The translations under genes were made by a program, and so were the position numbers. 64,000 nucleotides of DNA from Thiogranum sp050118435. GTDB lineage: Bacteria > Pseudomonadota > Gammaproteobacteria > DSM-19610. Shown piece after piece: positions 25,511-34,733 of the stretch. Position 1 is the stretch's first letter. Each line of letters starts with the position of its first letter. The DNA lies in NCBI GenBank assembly GCA_050118435.1, contig JASFKW010000001.1, positions 62,001-126,000 of the forward strand, read 5' to 3'. The notes beneath the pieces are model-generated. The model made no database searches and was not told the origin of the DNA. It was given only the letters and a program-made list of their open reading frames with translations.

Positions 25511-27691
25511 ATGACTGACAGAGCAAATAACGGCAAGGGTCTTTACCTAGTGCTGATCAGCGTGCACGGGCTGATCAGGGGGAAGGACCTCGAGCTCGGC
25601 CGCGATTCGGATACCGGAGGACAAATCCTCTACGTGATCGAGCTGGCTCGGGCGCTGGCGGAGCTGCCCCAAGTGGAGCGGGTCGACCTGCTCACCCGGC
25701 GCGTCGTGGACAGCCAGGTCAGCGTCGATTATGCCCGGGAGCGCGAGTCCCTGTCCGAAGGCGCCAACATCATCCGCATCGAAGCTGGGCCCGACGGCTA
25801 TCTGCGCAAGGAAGAGCTCTGGGATCACCTCGACACCTTTGCCGACAACGCTCTGGAGTATCTCAAGGAAGAGGATCGCCTGCCCGATCTGATCCACAGC
25901 CACTACGCGGACGGGGGCTTTGTCGGAGGACGCATCGCCGCCCTGCTCGGCGTTCCGCTGGTCCACACGGGCCATTCTCTCGGCCGGGTAAAGCGCCGCC
26001 GTCTGCTCGCCGCGGGGCTCAAACCCGCGCAGATCGAACAGCTGTACAACATGTCGCGGCGCATCGATGCCGAAGAGAACGTCCTCGGCGCGGCGGACCT
26101 GGTGATCGCCAGCACCCATAACGAGATCGAAGAACAGTACGGACTGTACGATTACTACCAGCCGGAGCAGATGCGGGTCATCCCGCCCGGCACGAACCTG
26201 GAGCGTTTCCATCCGCCGGACGGAGACGAGGCGGAGCAGCCCATCGCTCGGGAGATCGGCCGCTTTCTGCGTAATCCGAAGAAACCGATAATCCTGGCGC
26301 TGTCCCGACCCGACGAGCGCAAGAACATCGCCACCCTGATCAAGGCCTACGGCGAGTCCCCGGAGCTGCAGGGCGCTGCCAACCTGGTCATCATTGCCGG
26401 CAACCGCGAAGACATCCGGGAAATGGAAAGCGGCTCCAAAGGCGTGCTGACCGACATCCTGCTGCTGATCGATCAATACGATCTCTACGGTAAGGTGGCC
26501 TACCCCAAGAAACACCGGGCCGCCGAAGTCCCGGTGATCTACAGGATCGCCGCGGCCTCGCGCGGTGTATTCGTCAACCCGGCCCTGACCGAGCCGTTCG
26601 GGCTCACGCTGCTGGAAGCCGCCGCAAGCGGCCTGCCGGTGGTGGCAACCGAGGACGGCGGCCCCCAGGATATCATCGGCACCTGCCACAACGGCCTGCT
26701 GGTCGACCCATTGGACAAGAACGCTCTAGCCAAAGCACTGCTCAAACTGGTTTCCAACGCCTCGCTGTGGCAGCGCAGCGTCACCCAGGGACTGAAGGGC
26801 GTCGCGGAGCATTATTCGTGGCATGCCCACGCCCGCCACTACCTCGAAACTGTACAGCCGCTGGTGCGGGGTGTCGAGCCGCTGCCGCGGGCGCCGCTGG
26901 TGCGCCGGCCGATGCTCTACCACGACCGGGCCCTGTTCACCGATCTCGATCAGAACCTGCTGGGCGATCCGGACAGCCTCGCCGAATTCATCGGCGTGGT
27001 GCGACAAAACCGCCAGTGCGTGAGCTTCGGGATCGCCACCGGTCGGTGTCTGGAATCGGCCCTCAGCATCATGAAGCGCTTCGGCATTCCGATGCCCGAC
27101 GTGCTCATCACCAGCGTGGGCACCGAGATCTTCTACGCACCCCAGCTCACCGCCGACAAGGCCTGGAGCCGGCACATCGATCACGGATGGACCCCCGACG
27201 TGGTGCAGCGCACCCTGGCAGAGATTCCCGGCCTGAGCCTGCAGCCGAAGACCGAGCAGAGCCGCTTCAAGATCAGCTATTACATCGATCCTCGCAAGGC
27301 TCCGCCACTGGACGAAATCAACAGTCTGCTGCACCAGGCCGAGCTGTCGACCAACACCTTCCTGTCCTTCGGCCAGTTCCTGGACATCGTACCGGGGCGC
27401 GCATCGAAGGGGCTGGCACTGCGCTACTTCGCGTCGCTGTGGGGTATTCCGCTCGAGCACATTCTCGCCGCCGGCGGCTCCGGCACCGACGAGGACATGA
27501 TGCGCGGCAACACGCTGGCGGTGGTGGTGTCCAATCGCCATGAGGAAGAGCTGCACCAACTGCCGGAAGCCGGGCACATCTACTTTGCCAAGCGCCCCTT
27601 TGCTGCCGGAATCATGGAGGCCATAGCGCACTATGATTTCCTGCGCCAGTGCCGGGTGCCCACATCAGACAAGGCGGCAGCCGATGCTTGA
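25511..27691 (+). CDS. sps: Sucrose-phosphate synthase with C-terminal SPP-like domain
   Basis: A 726-residue enzyme making sucrose 6-phosphate from a nucleotide-glucose and fructose 6-phosphate, in the cytoplasm. Residues about 10-470 are a GT4 transferase with the plant/cyanobacterial-type start (SVHGLIRGKDLELGRDSDTGGQ), HTGHSLGRVKRRRL, and the donor-binding ExxFGxxxxE region (TEPFGLTLLEAAASG). Residues about 475-715 are a HAD domain related to sucrose-phosphatase. There, motif I reads DLDQNL, with Asn where a Thr is expected, and the last motif reads GGSGTDEDM, where active enzymes have GDSGND. This copy is therefore probably inactive. It opens the sucrose operon and overlaps the phosphatase gene by eight bases. 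Confidence 0.92.
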   Translation: MTDRANNGKGLYLVLISVHGLIRGKDLELGRDSDTGGQILYVIELARALAELPQVERVDLLTRRVVDSQVSVDYARERESLSEGANIIRIEAGPDGYLRKEELWDHLDTFADNALEYLKEEDRLPDLIHSHYADGGFVGGRIAALLGVPLVHTGHSLGRVKRRRLLAAGLKPAQIEQLYNMSRRIDAEENVLGAADLVIASTHNEIEEQYGLYDYYQPEQMRVIPPGTNLERFHPPDGDEAEQPIAREIGRFLRNPKKPIILALSRPDERKNIATLIKAYGESPELQGAANLVIIAGNREDIREMESGSKGVLTDILLLIDQYDLYGKVAYPKKHRAAEVPVIYRIAAASRGVFVNPALTEPFGLTLLEAAASGLPVVATEDGGPQDIIGTCHNGLLVDPLDKNALAKALLKLVSNASLWQRSVTQGLKGVAEHYSWHAHARHYLETVQPLVRGVEPLPRAPLVRRPMLYHDRALFTDLDQNLLGDPDSLAEFIGVVRQNRQCVSFGIATGRCLESALSIMKRFGIPMPDVLITSVGTEIFYAPQLTADKAWSRHIDHGWTPDVVQRTLAEIPGLSLQPKTEQSRFKISYYIDPRKAPPLDEINSLLHQAELSTNTFLSFGQFLDIVPGRASKGLALRYFASLWGIPLEHILAAGGSGTDEDMMRGNTLAVVVSNRHEEELHQLPEAGHIYFAKRPFAAGIMEAIAHYDFLRQCRVPTSDKAAADA

Positions 27692-28523
27692 TCGCGTACT
27701 CATCTGCACAGACCTGGACCGTACCCTTCTGCCGAACGGCGCGCCCCCGGAGTCGCCGGGCGCGCGTGACCGGTTCCGCGCCTTGACCGCCAGACCGGAG
27801 GTGGAGCTGGCCTTTGTCAGCGGCCGTCACCGTGCCCTGGTCGAGTCGGCCATCGCCGAGTATCAGCTCCCTCAGCCCGACTACGTCATCGGCGATGTGG
27901 GCAGCAGCATCTATGCCGTCCACGATGGCGAATGGTCGCAGTGGTCACTGTGGAACGAGGTGCTCGAAAGCGACTGGGGCACCCGGGACGGCCACGCTCT
28001 GATTGCGCTGTTCGACGACATCGAGCTTCTGACTCCGCAGGAAAGCGAGAAACAGGGGCGCTTCAAGAGCAGCTACTATGCGCCCCTGACGGCGGACGTC
28101 GAGGCGCTGCAGCGGGAGATGCAGTCACGTCTGGACGCGGAGGGTCTGCCGTCCAAGATCATCTGGAGTATCGACGACAACCGGAACATCGGCCTGATCG
28201 ACGTTCTGCCGCGAAAGGCATCCAAGCTGGAGGCGGTGCGTTTTCTGATGAAAAGCACAGGTCACGCGCTGAACAACACGCTGTTTGCGGGTGACAGCGG
28301 GAATGACCTGGCGGTGCTGTGCAGCGAAGTCAACGCCGTTCTGGTGGCCAACGCAACCGACAGCGTGCGTGAGCAGGCGCTGCGGCTCGCGGCGGAAGCC
28401 GGAGCCGCCGACTCGCTGTACACTGCGCGCGGAGGATTCCGAGGCATGAACGGCAATTACAGCGCAGGCATACTCGAGGGCCTGGCGCACTACATTCCCG
28501 AAACCGAGATCTGGATACCCTGA
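27684..28523 (+). CDS. spp: Sucrose-phosphate phosphatase
   Basis: A 279-residue HAD-superfamily phosphatase that turns sucrose 6-phosphate into sucrose. The start at ATG 27684 lies inside the end of the synthase gene (eight-base overlap), which implies coupled translation. All catalytic motifs are intact: nucleophile pair DLDRTLLPNG, motif II FVSGRH, Lys-containing LPRKASKLEA, and FAGDSGNDLAVL. The substrate-recognition segment RFKSSYY is also present. This contrasts with the degenerate HAD domain of the preceding synthase. It forms the second step of the sucrose pathway encoded here. Confidence 0.92.
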   Translation: MLDRVLICTDLDRTLLPNGAPPESPGARDRFRALTARPEVELAFVSGRHRALVESAIAEYQLPQPDYVIGDVGSSIYAVHDGEWSQWSLWNEVLESDWGTRDGHALIALFDDIELLTPQESEKQGRFKSSYYAPLTADVEALQREMQSRLDAEGLPSKIIWSIDDNRNIGLIDVLPRKASKLEAVRFLMKSTGHALNNTLFAGDSGNDLAVLCSEVNAVLVANATDSVREQALRLAAEAGAADSLYTARGGFRGMNGNYSAGILEGLAHYIPETEIWIP

Positions 28524-28536
28524 AAGCGGCTCGAGC

Positions 28537-29430
28537 ATGCAGCAACACCGACACCCCGTGATATTCGGTGAGGTACTCTATGACCGTTTCCCGGACGGAA
28601 ACGTGGTGCTGGGGGGAGCGCCCTTTAATGTCGCCTGGCATCTGCAGGCCTTCGGAGCGGGACCGCTGTTTGTAAGCAGGATCGGTGATGACGAGCTGGG
28701 ACATGGCATCCGCGAAGCGATGAGCGCCTGGGATATGAGCACCGCCGGCCTGCAGGTCGATACCCAGCACCCCACCGGCAGCGTCGAGGTACGGCTCGAG
28801 CAGGGCGAGCCCCACTACGATATCGTCGCCGATCGCGCCTACGATCACATTTCCGCCGATGCCGTCCCGCAGCTCACCCCGTCGCTCATCTACCACGGTA
28901 CACTCGCGTTGCGCGGTGCGGCGTCTGCACGTGCCCTGGCCTCACTCAAGGCCCGGCTGGATGCACCGGTGTTCATGGATGTCAATCTGCGCCCGCCCTG
29001 GTGGGTCCTGCAGGAGACCCGGGACGCCCTCGACGATGCCCGCTGGGTCAAGCTCAACGAAGACGAACTGCAACGGCTCGGCACCGGGAACGGTGATCTA
29101 GGCGAGCGCGCCCGCAGCCTGCGCGAACAGCACCAGATCGAGCTGCTCATTGTGACCCGTGGCGGCCAGGGTGCGGTTGCCTTCACGGACGACGGCCAGA
29201 GTGCCGAGACCCGGCCCGCTTCCGCAAACACCGTTGTCGACACGGTAGGCGCCGGCGATGCTTTCACCAGCGTCATCATTCTGGGGCTCACATCGAACTG
29301 GCCGTTACAACAGACCCTGGAACGGGCCCAGGCCTTTGCCTCTGCGGTCGTCGGTGTGCGCGGCGCGACGATTCAGGACAAGAAATTTTACCGCCCCTTC
29401 ACCGATGCATGGGGACTGGCCGCTCGATGA
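28537..29430 (+). CDS. PfkB-family sugar kinase, probable fructokinase
   Basis: A 297-residue ribokinase-family enzyme that most likely phosphorylates fructose to fructose 6-phosphate. The N-terminal signature (FGEVLYDRFPDG, then LGGAPFNVAWHLQAFG) and the C-terminal anion-hole/base motif (DTVGAGDAFTS) are complete. Fructose is inferred from context: fructose would be released by the sucrose synthase encoded next, and the product is the co-substrate of the first gene in the operon. It starts 13 bases after the phosphatase stop and overlaps the sucrose synthase start by four bases (ATGA). Confidence 0.87.
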   Translation: MQQHRHPVIFGEVLYDRFPDGNVVLGGAPFNVAWHLQAFGAGPLFVSRIGDDELGHGIREAMSAWDMSTAGLQVDTQHPTGSVEVRLEQGEPHYDIVADRAYDHISADAVPQLTPSLIYHGTLALRGAASARALASLKARLDAPVFMDVNLRPPWWVLQETRDALDDARWVKLNEDELQRLGTGNGDLGERARSLREQHQIELLIVTRGGQGAVAFTDDGQSAETRPASANTVVDTVGAGDAFTSVIILGLTSNWPLQQTLERAQAFASAVVGVRGATIQDKKFYRPFTDAWGLAAR

Positions 29431-31832
29431 ACCGGCGCGTCGACCCCCTGCAGAGCATTGAAACCTATCTGCGCACCCACCGCAACGAAGTGCTGAGCCT
29501 GCTGTGCCGCCTGCAAGCGATGGAACGAACCTTTCTGCTGCGCAGCAACATCCAGGACACGTTCGAGCAGCTGTGTGCCGAAGACGACAGCGGCGCGCTG
29601 CGCCACAGCCCGCTGGCGACACTGGTCGACTGGTGTCAGGAGGCCGTGCTGGAAAGCGCCTGGGTATACTTCGCCCTGCGCCTGCGCGTGGCACGCTGGA
29701 TGTATATCCGCATTCACATGGACACTCTCAACATCGAAGCCATCGACGCATCGGAGTTTCTGGCCTTCAAGGAACGCCTCGTGAGCGATGGCTCAGAGGG
29801 TCGATGGATGCTGGAAGTCGACCTGGAGCCCTTTTCGCGTCACATCTACAAGCTGCAAGAGTCCGATTCCATCGGGCGCGGCGTGGAGTTTCTCAACCGG
29901 CATCTCTCCAGCCAGTTGTTTCAGGACCTCGGCAAGGGTGACCAGCGGCTGCTGGACTTCCTGCGCGTGCATAAGTACCGCGACCAGCAGCTGATGATCA
30001 ACGAAGGGGTGGAGAACGTCCAGGATCTGCGCAGCGCCCTGCGGCAGGCCGAGAGCCAGCTTCGTTCTCAGAATCAGACGCTCAACTGGGACAACGTGGC
30101 CCATGAGCTGCGATCCATCGGCTTCGAGCCGGGCTGGGGCAACACCGTAGGCCACATTCGCGATTCCATGCGCCTGCTGCTGGATATCCTGGAAGCACCG
30201 TCGCCGGCAGCCCTGGAACGCTTCCTGGGCCGGGTTCCCATGATCTTTTCGCTGGCAATCCTGTCTCCGCACGGCTATTTCGGCCAGTCCAATGTGCTGG
30301 GGCGGCCCGATACCGGTGGTCAGGTGGTCTATATCCTGGATCAGGTGCGCGCGCTGGAGCGCGAAATGCGGGAGCGTCTTCACGAGCAGGGGCTGAACAT
30401 CGAACCCCAGATACTGGTACTGACGCGCCTCATCCCCGAGGCGGAGGGTACCACCTGCGATCGCCGCATCGAAGAGATTGCCGGAACCTCACACGCACGC
30501 ATCCTGCGAGTGCCGTTCCGCAACCAGCGCGGTGAGATGATTCCGCACTGGATATCACGCTTCGAGATCTGGCCGTACCTGGAGCGCTACGCGACCGAGG
30601 CCCAGCGCGAGATGATTGCCGAGCTCGGCGGGCGCCCGGACCTGATCATCGGCAACTATTCCGATGGCAACCTGGTCGCCTCGATGATGTCGCAGCAGCT
30701 CGGAATAACCCAGTGCAACATTGCGCACGCCCTGGAGAAGACCAAGTATCTGTATTCGGATCTGTACTGGCAGGACAACGAGCCGCACTACCACTTTTCC
30801 TGCCAGTTCACCGCGGACGTGATCGCCATGAACAGCGCGGATTTCATTATCACCAGCACCTACCAGGAGATCGCCGGCACCGGTGACTCCCTCGGCCAGT
30901 ACGAGAGCCACGCCGCCTTCACCATGCCGGGGCTTTACCGGGTCGTGCACGGCATCGACGTTTATGATCCCAAGTTCAATATCGTATCCCCGGGTGCCGA
31001 CGCCGATGTGTATTTTCCCTACTCCGATGCCGGCAGGCGCCTGTCGCACTTCGCGGCAAGAATCGAGGAGCTGGTGTTTGGGCGCGAGACCAACGACACC
31101 ACCCGGGGCATTCTCGAAGATCCGGAAAAACCGCTGCTGTTCACCATGGCCCGCATGGACCACATCAAGAACATCACCGGCCTGGTCGAGTGGTACGCTC
31201 AGTCCGCCGATCTGCGCGAGCACGCTAACCTGCTGGTGATATCCGGTCACGTGGACCCCGCGCGCTCCACCGATACGGAGGAGCGGCAGCAGATCGAGAA
31301 GATGCACGATCTGATGACAAACCACGGGCTGGACGGAGAGGTGCGTTGGCTCGGGCTGCACCTCGAGAAACCCCTCGCCGGTGAAATCTACCGCTTCGTC
31401 GCCGACCGTCACGGTGCCTTTGCACAGCCTGCCCTGTTCGAGGCCTTCGGCCTCACGGTCATCGAGGCGATGAGCTCGGGCTTACCCACTTTTGCGACCT
31501 GCTTCGGTGGGCCACTCGAGATCATTGAAGACGGCGTGTCGGGTTTTCATATCGACCCGAACCACGGAGAGCGGGCCTGCACGCGCATGGCCGAATTCTT
31601 CAACCGTTGCCGGGAAGAGCCCGGCTACTGGAAGCGCATCTCGGACGGGGGCCTGCAGCGGGTCGCTCAACGCTACACCTGGGCGCGCTATGCCGAGCGC
31701 ATGATGACCCTGTCGCGAATCTACGGTTTCTGGAAATACGTCAGTGACCTGGAGCGCGCCGAGACACGCAGGTACCTGCAGATGTTCTACGGCCTTCAGT
31801 TCAGGCCGCTGGCCGCACAGCTGGGTGGTTAG
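29427..31832 (+). CDS. sus: Sucrose synthase
   Basis: An 801-residue GT4 enzyme that reversibly converts sucrose plus a nucleoside diphosphate into nucleotide-glucose and fructose. The length and layout match bacterial and plant enzymes: an N-terminal helical regulatory region (about 1-260), then the Rossmann pair. Hallmarks include YFGQSNVLGRPDTGGQVVYILD, NIAHALEKTKY, FNIVSPGADADVYFPY, the catalytic Arg/Lys region (FTMARMDHIKNI) and the ExxFGxxxxE motif (FEAFGLTVIEAMSSG). The start at 29427 overlaps the kinase stop (ATGA). As last gene in a synthesis operon it could return stored sucrose to nucleotide-glucose or tune the pool when salinity falls. Confidence 0.93.
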   Translation: MNRRVDPLQSIETYLRTHRNEVLSLLCRLQAMERTFLLRSNIQDTFEQLCAEDDSGALRHSPLATLVDWCQEAVLESAWVYFALRLRVARWMYIRIHMDTLNIEAIDASEFLAFKERLVSDGSEGRWMLEVDLEPFSRHIYKLQESDSIGRGVEFLNRHLSSQLFQDLGKGDQRLLDFLRVHKYRDQQLMINEGVENVQDLRSALRQAESQLRSQNQTLNWDNVAHELRSIGFEPGWGNTVGHIRDSMRLLLDILEAPSPAALERFLGRVPMIFSLAILSPHGYFGQSNVLGRPDTGGQVVYILDQVRALEREMRERLHEQGLNIEPQILVLTRLIPEAEGTTCDRRIEEIAGTSHARILRVPFRNQRGEMIPHWISRFEIWPYLERYATEAQREMIAELGGRPDLIIGNYSDGNLVASMMSQQLGITQCNIAHALEKTKYLYSDLYWQDNEPHYHFSCQFTADVIAMNSADFIITSTYQEIAGTGDSLGQYESHAAFTMPGLYRVVHGIDVYDPKFNIVSPGADADVYFPYSDAGRRLSHFAARIEELVFGRETNDTTRGILEDPEKPLLFTMARMDHIKNITGLVEWYAQSADLREHANLLVISGHVDPARSTDTEERQQIEKMHDLMTNHGLDGEVRWLGLHLEKPLAGEIYRFVADRHGAFAQPALFEAFGLTVIEAMSSGLPTFATCFGGPLEIIEDGVSGFHIDPNHGERACTRMAEFFNRCREEPGYWKRISDGGLQRVAQRYTWARYAERMMTLSRIYGFWKYVSDLERAETRRYLQMFYGLQFRPLAAQLGG

Positions 31833-31835
31833 CTC

Positions 31836-31917
31836 CAAAATCCGGCTATCGTCTGGAATACCACGGCCGGCGCTCAACCGGACCCTGCTGTGCTGCGTAT
31901 TTCACCACCGGATTTTG
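31836..31917 (+). repeat. Long-range inverted repeat after the sucrose operon
   Basis: CAAAATCCGG at 31836-31845 is repeated exactly in inverted orientation as CCGGATTTTG at 31908-31917, with about 62 bases between. It lies just past the sucrose synthase stop, and the right arm ends in four Ts. It might form the stem of a structured 3' end. A smaller GCGACT/AGTCGC hairpin sits near 31930-31950. Neither is a textbook terminator. Confidence 0.35.
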
Positions 31918-31997
31918 CGTAATGTGACGCGACTCTCAAAAAAAGTCGCGAAATGCCGCAAACTTGTTAACGATGATTGCCAGGGGCGGCCGCGGCG

Positions 31998-33239
31998 ATG
32001 AAAGTCCTAGTTGAGCCCTCTAATTTGAAGAAAGGTATGTACGTTTCCGAGCTGGACAGGCCCTGGCTCGATACGCCTTTTCTGTTTCAGGGCTTCCGGA
32101 TCACCAACCAGCAGGAAATTGAGCAGATCAAGGGTCTGTGCGACTTCGTCTTCGTGGACATGGAAAAGAGCACGGTCCCGATTCCGAACACGATGTTCGA
32201 TGCCGCCCTTCCAAGGTCGAAGCCCCAAAAACAGAATTACGCCAAAATCATCAAAGCGCCGCTTCCGTATACCGAAAGCTTCGAGGATGAGGTCGGGCGG
32301 GCCTGGCACTGTTATCAGCAGGCGACACAACAGGTCAGCAGCCTGTTCGATGACGTGAAAATGGGCAGGAGTCTGCAGGTAGCCGGCGCCAGGGCTACGG
32401 TCAGCGCAATGGTGGGCAGCATATTGCGGCACCCGGACGCGCTGGTTCTGCTGGCGTCGCTCGGGAACAGGGACCGGAGTCTGGTCAACCATGCGCTGTC
32501 TGTGTGTACGCTGTCGCTGGCCTTCGGCCGGTTCCTGGGCTTTGACAAAGGAGCCCTGCTGGAGCTCGGGCTGGGCGCCTTGTTACACGATATCGGCGAG
32601 GTCAAGCTTCTGGAGACCAGGCCAGCCAAGGCCGTCAATGCTTCAAGCTCGGAAAACGCACTTCTGGAGCGCCATACCGTGGTAGGCGCAGTGATGCTGC
32701 GGAAACTCGACAGTGTTTCAGACAATATCATCGCCATCGTTCACGACCACCACGAGCGCACCGACGGCTCCGGTTATCCCCGCAGGCTCACGGGCCACGC
32801 AATCGGCGTCAACGCCAAGCTCGTGTCGATCGTGGACACTTATGACAGTATCACCAGCGGGATTCACGGATACGAGACCTTGAGTGTGGACGATGCCCTG
32901 AAGAGCATATACACCTGGCGCGGCACTCTCTTCGACGAGCTGCTGGTGGAGAAATTCATTCAGTGCGTCGGCGTCTATCCTCTGGGCAGTGTCGTGGAGC
33001 TGCGCTCGGGACAGATCGGCATCGTAGTCTCGTCGCGCCCGAATGCGCGCCTGTTCCCCAGCATCATGCTCATCATGGATGAGCAAAGAAAGCCGCTCGA
33101 ACCGCCCAAAATCGTCAATCTGGCGCTGTTCCGCGCGGAGCTGGACAGCGACGAGTTCGAAGTGAGGCGGCTGGTGGATGCCGGGCGTTTGGGTATCGAC
33201 GTGCGCCAGTACGTGTTGCGCGAGATGCCCTTAGGCTGA
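31998..33239 (+). CDS. HD-GYP domain phosphodiesterase with DUF3391 domain
   Basis: A 413-residue cytoplasmic protein predicted to hydrolyse cyclic di-GMP. The start at 31998 (MKVLVEPSNLKKGMYV) follows AGGGGCGG. Residues about 1-130 are the DUF3391 domain usual for this group. Residues about 150-330 are the HD-GYP domain: LLHDIGEVKL, the HDHHERTDGSGYP motif and a later DTYDSIT. The HD motif ends in Glu (HDIGE) where many active enzymes have Lys (HDIGK), so activity should not be taken for granted. The last nine bases overlap the end of the convergent cyclase gene. Confidence 0.87.
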   Translation: MKVLVEPSNLKKGMYVSELDRPWLDTPFLFQGFRITNQQEIEQIKGLCDFVFVDMEKSTVPIPNTMFDAALPRSKPQKQNYAKIIKAPLPYTESFEDEVGRAWHCYQQATQQVSSLFDDVKMGRSLQVAGARATVSAMVGSILRHPDALVLLASLGNRDRSLVNHALSVCTLSLAFGRFLGFDKGALLELGLGALLHDIGEVKLLETRPAKAVNASSSENALLERHTVVGAVMLRKLDSVSDNIIAIVHDHHERTDGSGYPRRLTGHAIGVNAKLVSIVDTYDSITSGIHGYETLSVDDALKSIYTWRGTLFDELLVEKFIQCVGVYPLGSVVELRSGQIGIVVSSRPNARLFPSIMLIMDEQRKPLEPPKIVNLALFRAELDSDEFEVRRLVDAGRLGIDVRQYVLREMPLG

Positions 33240-34733
33240 GGTGTCGTTCGGTGTGAGATGAACGACGTTGTCTGGCTGCTGAGCGGTGTCGTTTGCCACC
33301 GCACCGTACAAACGCAAGGGTTGGGATTTTCCCCGGACACGGTGCTCCCCGAGGTCCGAGAACAGAATCTTCTGATGATCGGGCAGAAGCTCATAAAGAC
33401 TGGCTGAGCCGATGATCTTGTAACCGAGTCGCTTGCTCAGACCGTCGAGCCGGCTGGCCGTGTTCACGGAATCGCCGATAAACGTGTACTCGAAACGCTC
33501 GCTGGATCCGATCGTGCCGGCGGCTGCACGACCACAATTCAGACCGATGCCAATGTCGAAAGTCGTGCCGTCGCGCATCACCGCTGAGTCGGAATGCATC
33601 AGAATGTCAAACGCCGCGTCGACCGCGTTTTCGGCATAGTTCGGATTGCCGTCTACACCAAACACCGCCAGAATCGCGTCACCGAGAAACTTGTTGACGA
33701 TACCATTGTGCTCAGCCACTACGTCGGCGAGCTTGGTGAAGTAGGCATTTAGAAAAACAATGATCTCATCGGGCGGTTTGTTCTCGGCGTAGCTGGTGAA
33801 TTTTCTCAGGTCACAGAACAGAATCGCCAGATCAAACTCCTGACCTTTTTTCAGTTTCTTTTCGTTGTCTTCCAGGAGTTTCTGCATGATGTGCGGGCTG
33901 ACGACCTGCTCCAGCGTGCGCTGAATCTTGTCCTTTTCCCTGAGCTGGCCGATGATCAGATTCGTGTGCTGGGCGATATAACCGAACTCGTCTTCGGTGA
34001 GCACAGGCACGTGGTCATCCAGGTACCCGCTCTGAACGTTGCGCAGCGTTCTGATCTGGTTTTCGAACATGGTCTGCAGGTTCACCGAGTACGAAAAAAT
34101 CACCCGGGTTGTCAGGGTCGTAACAATCCCGAGTATGAAAAGCGTCTCGACAATGAACTCCTGCTTGATTTCCCTTCTCCCCGTGCCGGCGAAGAGCTGG
34201 TCGGGCACCAGATAGCCATAGGCCGTGACGGCGGTCGCCAGAGTCACCAGGAGCACCGTTGCACTCAGAAAAATGCTCAGTTTCTGAGACACCGGCAGGG
34301 CCTTGTCGCTCAAGGGTGCATCGCCGTTGCCCCCCTGCTCATGGCTGGAACGCACCCTGTGCAGGGCGCTGTCGATGCTGGCAAAGTAGCCTATGATCAA
34401 TGCCCATGCACTCGTCTTCAGAGCGATATAGGGCGCGTGTTTGTAGACCAGAAGCTCGCAGCAGAGCAGCGCCAGCGCGACCAGGCCAAACAGGCTCATA
34501 TCGAGCTGTAACTGGCGCCGGGCGCGGCGCAACGGCGGGACGCTGTGCAGCAGCCGTGGCTCGAGCAGGGTACGGGCGATGCCGGCTATGAAATAAGGCA
34601 GCGCAATCAGTGCGATAATATAGGGCTTTGGATATTCGAGATAGGTCGACGTGCTACGAAAGGCGAAAATACACAGCACCAGCACGCTCAGCAGGTAATA
34701 GGCGAAGATCTGGAAGCGGGTCTGGTAGCGCAT
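33231..34733 (-). CDS. Membrane class III adenylate/guanylate cyclase
   Basis: A 500-residue membrane protein making a cyclic nucleotide. Six hydrophobic helices occupy about residues 8-230. A HAMP-like linker follows (TRNVQSGYLDDHVPVL-type region, about 235-275). The catalytic class III domain lies at about 285-470: first metal Asp in ILFCDLRKFTSYAE, second in FLGDAILAVFG, and the transition-state region GDSVNTASRLDG. Specificity for ATP or GTP cannot be read safely. A short Asp/Thr tail ends it. It is convergent with and slightly overlaps the HD-GYP gene, so two nucleotide-signalling enzymes sit tail to tail. Confidence 0.87.
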   Translation of the reverse strand: MRYQTRFQIFAYYLLSVLVLCIFAFRSTSTYLEYPKPYIIALIALPYFIAGIARTLLEPRLLHSVPPLRRARRQLQLDMSLFGLVALALLCCELLVYKHAPYIALKTSAWALIIGYFASIDSALHRVRSSHEQGGNGDAPLSDKALPVSQKLSIFLSATVLLVTLATAVTAYGYLVPDQLFAGTGRREIKQEFIVETLFILGIVTTLTTRVIFSYSVNLQTMFENQIRTLRNVQSGYLDDHVPVLTEDEFGYIAQHTNLIIGQLREKDKIQRTLEQVVSPHIMQKLLEDNEKKLKKGQEFDLAILFCDLRKFTSYAENKPPDEIIVFLNAYFTKLADVVAEHNGIVNKFLGDAILAVFGVDGNPNYAENAVDAAFDILMHSDSAVMRDGTTFDIGIGLNCGRAAAGTIGSSERFEYTFIGDSVNTASRLDGLSKRLGYKIIGSASLYELLPDHQKILFSDLGEHRVRGKSQPLRLYGAVANDTAQQPDNVVHLTPNDTSA

